Of a stretch of 64,000 nucleotides of DNA, positions 59,302 to 64,000 are shown one piece after another. The stretch comes from Alistipes sp. GTDB lineage: Bacteria; Bacteroidota; Bacteroidia; Bacteroidales; Rikenellaceae. The stretch covers positions 62,001 to 126,000 of the forward strand of contig JALFNK010000009.1 in assembly GCA_022782405.1 (NCBI GenBank), written 5' to 3'. Under the pieces are notes generated by a model. That model was not told where the DNA came from, did no database searches, and was given only the letters and a program-made list of their open reading frames with translations. Position numbers and translations under genes: made by a program. Every line of letters starts with the position of its first letter. The stretch's first letter is position 1.

Positions 59302-60121
59302 GATGCAAGATATATGTGCAGGCATCCAGCCCTTCGAAATTTCGGGCGATGCGTTTTTTCTGTTCCTCGTCGGCGATCATCCACGCGGTGCTCACCACCT
59401 CGGCATCGAGCGGATCGGCAGCCGTTACGGCCGCCATCATCCGCGAAGCGTTGCGAAGGCCGCTGTGCGGATCGACAATATGCTCCGTATGGGTTGCCGT
59501 ATTGCCCGATACGGAAAGCGCCCGGTCTTCGAGATCGAACTCCGCCAGCGCCGCTCCCGCCGCGGGATCGGGAAGGCTCACCCGCCAGCAGGGCCCATAG
59601 GGATGGCGGCCGATGCCCAGGATGGAGCTGTTGCCGAAATCGACGAAAGCCGAGCCGACACCCGCCTCGCGCAGCAGCGTGTCGATCTTCTTCAGTGCAT
59701 AGCCCTTGGCGAAGCCGCCGAAGTCGAGCGACGTATCCTCCCCCTCGAAACAAACGCGGGTCTCCCCCGCCTCCGTATCGAGACGAACGCGCGTAAAGTC
59801 CCGGAGCGTGATGTCGAACAACCCTTCGGTCCGCTCGCGGTAGATGCGGCAGAGCTGCAGCGCCTCCCCGAGTTCTGGCCCGACCGTTACGGGGGTTCGT
59901 GCGGCCGCGGCGTTCACCCGTGCCACTTCGCTTGCGGGATCGAAGCGGTCGAACACCCGGTTCAAGTGTTCCAGAAGGGCTGCCGTACGTTCCCAAAGGG
60001 CATCCGCCCGCGGCGAATCGATACCCGCAATCAACAGATCGAACCGCGTGCCCATGACACGCGGTACGAAACCGTGGAAGAGCGCCTCTTCCGCATAGTA
60101 CTCCCTTTCGGTTGTCAGCAT
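59285..60121 (-). CDS. apbE: ApbE-family FAD:protein FMN transferase without signal peptide
   Basis: This protein is 278 residues. It has the ApbE fold: MGTRFDLLIAG at the N terminus, DFGGFAKGYALKKIDTLL, GNSSILGIGRHPYGPCWRVSL, SVSGNTATHTEHIVDPHSG, and AEVVSTAWMI. It attaches FMN to Thr/Ser of target proteins. Most ApbE proteins are exported lipoproteins; this one begins MLTTEREYYAEEALFHGF without a signal, so it should stay in the cytoplasm. No obvious FMN-binding-domain target is encoded in the window. It is translationally coupled to the downstream Gfo/Idh gene. Confidence 0.9.
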   Translation of the reverse strand: MLTTEREYYAEEALFHGFVPRVMGTRFDLLIAGIDSPRADALWERTAALLEHLNRVFDRFDPASEVARVNAAAARTPVTVGPELGEALQLCRIYRERTEGLFDITLRDFTRVRLDTEAGETRVCFEGEDTSLDFGGFAKGYALKKIDTLLREAGVGSAFVDFGNSSILGIGRHPYGPCWRVSLPDPAAGAALAEFDLEDRALSVSGNTATHTEHIVDPHSGLRNASRMMAAVTAADPLDAEVVSTAWMIADEEQKKRIARNFEGLDACTYILHHGQEQ

Positions 60122-60143
60122 CTGCCCTCCATAGGCCCCTCTC

Positions 60144-61532
60144 CTATTGCTCCGACGGCGCCGTGCGGGCCAGTTCCACGGCCGTCGTCGTTATGTAGTA
60201 TTTCGCCAGCGTATTGGCCTCCTCCCAAGCGGGCATTCCGCCCGAACGAATGCTCCGGAGAAAGCGTTCGGCCACCAGGCCGAAATGCACTTCATGTCCG
60301 GGACGCACCGCAACGGGCAGGTCCACGAGGAAACGGTCCGGCGACGCGGTCTTCACAACCTGCAACTCGGGGTATTCCGCCTGCAGGGCGGCAACACGCC
60401 GCTGCAAGGCTGCCTCCGTCTGCGCGGGATCGACCCCTTCGGCCGCCCGCACATAGAGCGACTTGACATTTCCCGTCGTCTCGTCCTGCACGACCTCGAT
60501 CGAGGCCCGGCTGCCGCGCATCACGGCCGAGAAGGCATCTTCGCCATTCGGCGAACTCCAGTTCCAGACCACCTCCATGCCGACATGCACTCCCTTTACC
60601 CGGAAGAGCATCCGGCCGTTGGCCATCACCTCGAGCACACCGTCGCGGAGATACTTCTCCAGATAGGGAGGGAAGGGCTCCGTGCCCGTCGAGAGGCGGA
60701 AATCCTCCGGCTGCACGGTCGTCGGCCAGTGGCTGGCGGACAGCACCTCGACATCCGTCTCGTAACGGACGGGCGTTTCGGGGAAACACTGCCAGAAGAC
60801 CAGGTCGATCAGGTGCGTCGTAACGTCGGCGATTCCTTCGCCCTGCTGCTCCACATCGTAATACCAGGCCGGGCGGATCAGCGGCTGCCCCGAAACCGAC
60901 TTGAAGAAGTGATGGATACTGCGCATTGCAATCGACGGATTGTCAGCCGTTCCCGGGAGCAAATCTCCGAACAGCTCCGTATCGCGCATCAGCTCGCGGG
61001 TCAGAATGTTGAGCGCATCGTAGCGTTCGGTCATCAGATCGCAGATCCATACGCCGCGGCTGTGTGCCTCCGCATAGGCCTCGCGCAGCATGTCGAAATC
61101 TTCGCGACAGATAGCCAGCGGCTTGTCCGAAAGGACATGATAACCGGCTTTCACCGACTCGAGTATATAGTTGGTTTTCTTTTGGTTGTTTCCGGCCAGG
61201 ACGACCAGATCGCCCGCGCGGTCGCCGATCATCCGTTCGAGGTAGTCGGGACCGGTATAGACCACCTCCTGCCAGGCGGTAGGCTCTTCCGCCCGCCCGT
61301 TGTAGGAGGCCACGGCCGCCAGATACTGCCCGACCTCGGCGCCTTCGGGCGCATAGACGCGAACCGTGTCCGAAAGCTCCTCAAGGGCATTCTTCTGCAG
61401 GAGGCTCGCATGGAAATGCCCGGGATCGAGCACGACCAGACGCAGCGGCCGCTCCGCGGGTTCCGAACACGAGGCACAAAACAGCGGCACGGCGGCAAGC
61501 AGACAATACATATACGGTTTGAAACGGCTCAT
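60144..61532 (-). CDS. Lipoprotein Gfo/Idh-like oxidoreductase (3)
   Basis: This protein is 462 residues. The signal peptide ends in a lipobox (FCASCSEP), giving a membrane-anchored periplasmic protein. The Rossmann-like domain is divergent (LRLVVLDPGHFHASLLQ), but the VLSDKPLAICREDFDML motif and an oxidoreductase C-terminal domain are clear. A third export route (lipoprotein) is used here within the same cluster. The gap to apbE is 22 bases. Cofactor binding is uncertain because the glycine-rich loop differs from GxGxxG. Confidence 0.85.
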   Translation of the reverse strand: MSRFKPYMYCLLAAVPLFCASCSEPAERPLRLVVLDPGHFHASLLQKNALEELSDTVRVYAPEGAEVGQYLAAVASYNGRAEEPTAWQEVVYTGPDYLERMIGDRAGDLVVLAGNNQKKTNYILESVKAGYHVLSDKPLAICREDFDMLREAYAEAHSRGVWICDLMTERYDALNILTRELMRDTELFGDLLPGTADNPSIAMRSIHHFFKSVSGQPLIRPAWYYDVEQQGEGIADVTTHLIDLVFWQCFPETPVRYETDVEVLSASHWPTTVQPEDFRLSTGTEPFPPYLEKYLRDGVLEVMANGRMLFRVKGVHVGMEVVWNWSSPNGEDAFSAVMRGSRASIEVVQDETTGNVKSLYVRAAEGVDPAQTEAALQRRVAALQAEYPELQVVKTASPDRFLVDLPVAVRPGHEVHFGLVAERFLRSIRSGGMPAWEEANTLAKYYITTTAVELARTAPSEQ

Positions 61533-61551
61533 TGTCAGCGGTTATTCTCGT

Positions 61552-62559
61552 TTATTTATCATACGCCTTGAGGAGCTTGCGCGCCTCCTTCTCGCCATCG
61601 GCATAGGCTTCGTCCATTGTAACCTCACGTCCGTCGCGTTCGAGACTCATGTTCGAAGCCTTCATGAAGGTGAAGATCTCGAGAGTCTCCTCCTTCGATA
61701 TGGGACTTACGCCGCTCTTGAAATAACGCAGAATCTCATCGAGGAGCACCTTGTACCCGGCATATCCGCCGGCTGCGACGGTGCCCTTCTCCGTGAAGAC
61801 CGTACCGCCATAGACGGCCGGGCCCTTGACCACGGCGCGGAAGGTTCCGAGACGCCCGTCATTCCAACAGCCCGAAACGATGTCGCCCATCGGCGAATGG
61901 ATGCGGCTCACGGCTTCGCATCCCGTACCCAGGATCGTGTAAAGTGTTTCGACGCCATGGATGCCGTAAAACCCGAAGTCGGGATGCGTAGGCTCCACGG
62001 TGTGAGGCGAGTAGCAGTCGGCGCCGAGGATCTTGCCGAACTCTCCGCGGCGCAGGGCGGCATTCTGCGGCGAATAGCGCAACGCCGACGAGGTGAAGAC
62101 GCTCGCGCCGTAGCGCTCGGCCATCTCATAGATGGCGATGGCCTCACCCAGCGTCGCGCCCAGCGGCTTGTCGATGTAACAGATCTTCCCCGAACGGAAA
62201 ACCTCGACCGCCTGCTCGAGGTGCATGCGTCCGTCGTTCGTCTCGAGCAACACGCAATCGACCTTGTCGAGCAGCTCGGCGATCGACTCGGTGATCTCCA
62301 CGCCGAATTTCTTGACGGTCTCGATATAGCCAGGAATGCGGTCGCGGCTCGTGGGAATCGTCGTCGATCCGTAGGGATAGGCTGCCACAACCTCGAATTC
62401 GCGGGCGAGCGGATCATCCGACGTGCCGTTAAGCAGTTCGGTAAAGGCGGTGGAATGCGACGTATCGAGACCGATAATGCCGATACGGATCACCTCCTGG
62501 GCCCGTACGGTGAAGAACGCGGAGAGGAGGCAGGCGATGGTGATAATCAGTTTTTTCAT
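61552..62559 (-). CDS. Sec-exported Gfo/Idh/MocA oxidoreductase (4)
   Basis: This protein is 335 residues with a Sec-type signal (MKKLIITIACLLSAFFTVRAQ). The Rossmann domain starts IRIGIIGLDTSHSTAFTELL. The conserved YIDKPLGATLGEAIAIYEMAERYG and a Gfo/Idh C-terminal domain (GIHGVETLYTILGTGC) are present. A DTSHS loop follows the glycine motif, as in several uncharacterised Bacteroidota exported homologues. It lies 28 bases after nagB. Confidence 0.88.
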   Translation of the reverse strand: MKKLIITIACLLSAFFTVRAQEVIRIGIIGLDTSHSTAFTELLNGTSDDPLAREFEVVAAYPYGSTTIPTSRDRIPGYIETVKKFGVEITESIAELLDKVDCVLLETNDGRMHLEQAVEVFRSGKICYIDKPLGATLGEAIAIYEMAERYGASVFTSSALRYSPQNAALRRGEFGKILGADCYSPHTVEPTHPDFGFYGIHGVETLYTILGTGCEAVSRIHSPMGDIVSGCWNDGRLGTFRAVVKGPAVYGGTVFTEKGTVAAGGYAGYKVLLDEILRYFKSGVSPISKEETLEIFTFMKASNMSLERDGREVTMDEAYADGEKEARKLLKAYDK

Positions 62560-62587
62560 GGGTGCAGTTTTAATCGGTTCATAAACA

Positions 62588-63379
62588 TCAGCAGTCGGCG
62601 GGAAGCAATCGGGCGCTTTCGGCGGTCAGATAGAGCCGCGCATGCTCCTCGCGGCGCAGGACACTGGCCGGGCAGCGCTCCGATACGGCCCCGCAGACCG
62701 TATGGTAGACCGCATCGGCCTTGCTGGCAAAGGGCACAATGCAGAAGAGCCATTTGCCCCGCAGCAAGGCGGGAATCGTCAGCGTCAGCGCCTCGGAAGG
62801 AACCAGCTCGAGCCGCTCGAAGCACTTTTCATTGACCTGCTGCTGACGGCAGACGGGGTCGAGTGCCACGACCTTGACCAGCTTCGGATCGTTGAAATCC
62901 GCCACATCGGGGTCATTGAAGGCGATATGTCCGTTTTCGCCGATGCCCATGCAGACGATATCGGTCGGATAGCGCTCCAGCAAGGCGGCATAGCGGGCGC
63001 ATTCGGCCTCCTGATCGGGAGCCTTGCCATTGAGACAGTGTACGGAGCGGAACGGCACACGGTCGAAGATCCTCTCACGCAGGAACCGCGCAAAGCTCTG
63101 CGGCGCCGTCGCATCCAGCCCGATATATTCATCCATATGGAACGCGTTGATCCGCGTCCAGTCGATACGGCGGTCGGCGATCAGGCTCTCCAGAAAAGCC
63201 TCCTGCGAAGGGGCTGCGGCAAAGATCATATTGACCTCCTCCTGCCCCTCGAGCAACTCGATGATCTTTGCGGCCACGTCATCGGCAGCGGCACAACCCA
63301 TCTCCCGGGTTGTTGGGAACACTTCGACATTCAGGAAATCCCGGCGGAATTTCCGACTATTATTCGGTATAGAGCACAT
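62588..63379 (-). CDS. nagB: Glucosamine-6-phosphate deaminase
   Basis: This protein is 263 residues with FHMDEYIGL (general-base Asp region), GIGENGHIAFNDP (catalytic His/ring-opening loop), and VVALDPVCRQQQVNE. It converts glucosamine 6-phosphate to fructose 6-phosphate and ammonia. Its start overlaps the end of nagA by 20 bases, so the two are coupled. The family also includes 6-phosphogluconolactonases, but the motifs favour the deaminase. Confidence 0.9.
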   Translation of the reverse strand: MCSIPNNSRKFRRDFLNVEVFPTTREMGCAAADDVAAKIIELLEGQEEVNMIFAAAPSQEAFLESLIADRRIDWTRINAFHMDEYIGLDATAPQSFARFLRERIFDRVPFRSVHCLNGKAPDQEAECARYAALLERYPTDIVCMGIGENGHIAFNDPDVADFNDPKLVKVVALDPVCRQQQVNEKCFERLELVPSEALTLTIPALLRGKWLFCIVPFASKADAVYHTVCGAVSERCPASVLRREEHARLYLTAESARLLPADC

Positions 63380-64000
63380 GGCCTTCGGATATTGTGGTTG
63401 CTACATGAATCTGTGAATCGAATACGACGATATCGGCATCCTTGCCTTCGTCGAGCGAGCCTTTGCGGGCCTCCAGACCGAGGATCCGCGCCGGCGTAAG
63501 GGTCATCATCCGTACGGCTTCGACAAGCGGCACACCGGCCACCTGAATCATCGTACGAACCAGACGGTCGGTCGTGGCAACGCTGCCGGCAAAGGCCGAG
63601 CGGTCGGGCAACTTGGCCACACCCTCCTCGATCACCACGCGCTGTCCGTTGCGCAGACTGCCGAGGATCGACTCGCCGTCGGGCATGCCCGCACCGCGCA
63701 TCGCATCGGTGCAGAGGGCCGTACGGTCGGCACCCTTGAACTTGTAGACGAAGCGCAGCAGCGCCTCGGGAAGATGCACGCCGTCGGCAATGATCTCCAC
63801 GGTCATCGCATCGATCAGATAGGCGGCCTCGACGGCGCCGGCATATCGGTGGGCATTGCGCCGCGTTACGGACGACATGGCCGAATAGAGATGCGTCATA
63901 TGCGTATATCCCGCCTCATAGGCCCGGGCCACCTCATCATAGACGGCATCGGTATGTGCCACGGAAGCCAGCACGCCACGGCGGCGCAGCTCGCGTCCCA
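63360..64000 (-). CDS. nagA: N-acetylglucosamine-6-phosphate deacetylase (N-terminal part outside window)
   Basis: The frame is open to the window edge, so about the last 213 residues are visible. It has the metal-site and substrate motifs SVAHTDA, THLYSAMSSV, IIADGVHLP and the catalytic Asp in LCTDAMRGAG, then the C-terminal GSLDEGKDADIVVFD. It removes acetate from GlcNAc-6-phosphate, feeding NagB. It is the first visible gene of the minus-strand carbohydrate cluster; regulation lies outside the window. Confidence 0.93.
   Translation of the reverse strand, partial: GRELRRRGVLASVAHTDAVYDEVARAYEAGYTHMTHLYSAMSSVTRRNAHRYAGAVEAAYLIDAMTVEIIADGVHLPEALLRFVYKFKGADRTALCTDAMRGAGMPDGESILGSLRNGQRVVIEEGVAKLPDRSAFAGSVATTDRLVRTMIQVAGVPLVEAVRMMTLTPARILGLEARKGSLDEGKDADIVVFDSQIHVATTISEGHVLYTE

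Overview
The window looks like chromosome of a GC-rich gut Bacteroidota, most likely a Rikenellaceae/Alistipes-type organism. Three things suggest this. Bacteroidota -7 promoter elements (TAnnTTTG, often TATCTTTG) sit in front of many genes. Phylum-typical families are present (GLPGLI, DUF3822, SusC-like barrels, Rho with a long N-terminal insertion). The tmRNA tag ends in YALAA. The genus is inference. No CRISPR array, phage or intact insertion sequence was seen.

Layout. 1-3294: end of an AspT/YidE-type transporter, purT, and a class I aminotransferase. 3426-10191 (minus): a tightly packed six-gene operon joining a NapH-NapG-like polyferredoxin, an exported Fe-S aldo/keto reductase, a DUF1893 protein, a TonB-dependent receptor, an exported DUF362 protein and an ECF-S-like membrane protein. 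Divergent to it are an exported alpha/beta hydrolase and a flavodoxin (10460-12072). 12083-24702: housekeeping and metabolic genes (alanine symporter, nitroreductase, tRNA-Gly, LuxC-like reductase, GH18, miaA, tRNA-Leu, TolC-like protein, GNAT-nitrilase fusion, rho, S1/P1 nuclease). 24826-27944: a copper-type unit made of an HMA-AraC regulator and a P-type ATPase with HMA domains at both ends. 28019-41208: tmRNA, ftsE, gyrB, udk, split lysO with a long leader, mutS, a uracil-DNA glycosylase-like gene, a RecD-like helicase, DUF3822, rsmD, and the first of two identical tRNA-Asp genes.

41400-47154 holds a compact signalling/envelope module. A GLPGLI protein and a TonB-receptor-like barrel diverge from a histidine kinase and an OmpR-type regulator, with four helically phased TTAA cores between them. 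Two sugar dehydrogenase genes and the second tRNA-Asp follow.

49957-64000 (minus) is a carbohydrate locus. Read in the direction of transcription it runs nagA, nagB, four exported Gfo/Idh/MocA proteins interleaved with apbE and a small membrane protein, a DUF4855 protein with a GH16-like domain that has lost its catalytic acids, then KDG kinase, KDPG aldolase, an SDR, uxuA and a YczE-type membrane protein. Together these suggest amino-sugar and uronate use plus periplasmic redox processing of a glycoside.

The best candidates for undescribed systems are the six-gene redox/uptake operon, the GLPGLI-barrel-two-component module, and the exported oxidoreductase cluster.
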